NCBI GenBank assembly: GCA_937965895.1
Contig: CALCKS010000138.1
Span: 1-5,941, forward strand
Length of the DNA: 5,941 bases
DNA from: an uncultured Campylobacter sp.
GTDB lineage: Bacteria > Campylobacterota > Campylobacteria > Campylobacterales > Campylobacteraceae
Direction of reading: 5' to 3'
Numbering within the stretch: position 1 is the first letter of the stretch; every line of letters begins with the position of its first letter. Below are positions 5,750 through 5,941 of the stretch, piece by piece. The notes beneath the pieces were generated by a model that had not been told where the DNA came from, searched no databases, and saw only the letters and a list, made by a program, of their open reading frames with translations. A program made the position numbers and the translations under genes.

Positions 5750-5941
5750 CTATCGCGCCCGGATTTTCGGTGCTAAATTTTAGTAATATAAACCCGACTG
5801 CGCCCGAAACTACCGAACCTAGCAAGATAGCAAGCTTATCGGTGTAGACAAAGGCGTCCGTGTCGTTGTAGGCTAAGCTGTTAACAAAAAGGCTCATGGT
5901 AAATCCTACGCCGCAAAGCACCGCGATGCCGTAAAGCTGGA
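5739..5941 (-). CDS. nhaA: Na+/H+ antiporter NhaA, C-terminal end (partial)
   Basis: Only the last 66 residues are in the window; the gene continues past its right edge, and the GTG at 5921 is an internal valine codon, not a start. The reading frame begins QLYGIAVLCGVGFTMSLFVNSLAY, written in two parts: QLYGIAVLCG, then VGFTMSLFVNSLAY. This is the hallmark of NhaA transmembrane helix XI. The final helix follows (KLAILLGSVVSGAVGFILLKF), then a short polar tail ending in EKR. NhaA exchanges protons for internal Na+ or Li+ across the inner membrane and supports pH and salt tolerance. Its TAG stop lies inside the terminator hairpin and is followed in frame by TGA. The catalytic aspartates of helix V lie outside the window, so activity cannot be judged. 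Confidence 0.93.
   Translation of the reverse strand, partial: QLYGIAVLCGVGFTMSLFVNSLAYNDTDAFVYTDKLAILLGSVVSGAVGFILLKFSTENPGAIEKR

Overview
The window looks like a chromosomal segment of a Campylobacter (Campylobacterota), most likely one of the higher-GC oral/gut species (C. concisus, curvus, rectus or showae group) rather than C. jejuni. Grounds: the hexamer AAATTT is very frequent in genes and gaps; promoters have a strong TATAAT -10 but no recognisable -35; and the gene families fit (FecBCD-type ABC transporter, ProB, NhaA). The genus assignment is inference from sequence style, not from a marker gene.

Layout: (1) 33-686 (+), an OmpR/PhoB-type response regulator with a degenerate receiver domain. 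(2) 687-3620 (-), a compact three-gene ABC import operon read from right to left: periplasmic binding protein, FecCD-type permease, FecE/BtuD-type ATPase. The genes overlap by 11 and 4 bp, and the operon ends directly against the regulator's stop codon with no gap. (3) 3621-3769, a divergent promoter region. It has a -10 for each direction, and a 22-bp imperfect dyad covers the ABC operon -10. (4) 3770-4897 (+), proB, full-length glutamate 5-kinase with its PUA domain. (5) 4898-5116, a 219-bp gap with no gene, holding nine AAATTT hexamers, inverted and direct repeats and a 16-bp palindrome. (6) 5117-5722 (+), a four-helix membrane protein I do not recognise. (7) 5717-5749, an intrinsic terminator whose two arms carry the stop codons of both flanking convergent genes. 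(8) 5739-5941 (-), the C-terminal end of the Na+/H+ antiporter nhaA, cut by the window edge.

How it works together: the ABC operon should take up a metal, oxyanion or metal chelate across the inner membrane. Its cargo is not fixed by the sequence. The dyad over its promoter has the half-site/N6/half-site layout of ModE operators, so a molybdate/tungstate (MolABC-like) role is a reasonable hypothesis beside iron-siderophore, haem or cobalamin. ProB, the membrane protein and NhaA are ordinary neighbours with no evident functional tie to the transporter. I see no CRISPR array, insertion sequence, tRNA, rRNA or prophage gene. Nothing here amounts to a clearly new system; the operator, the odd receiver domain, the repeat-rich gap and the shared stop-codon terminator are the points worth a second look.
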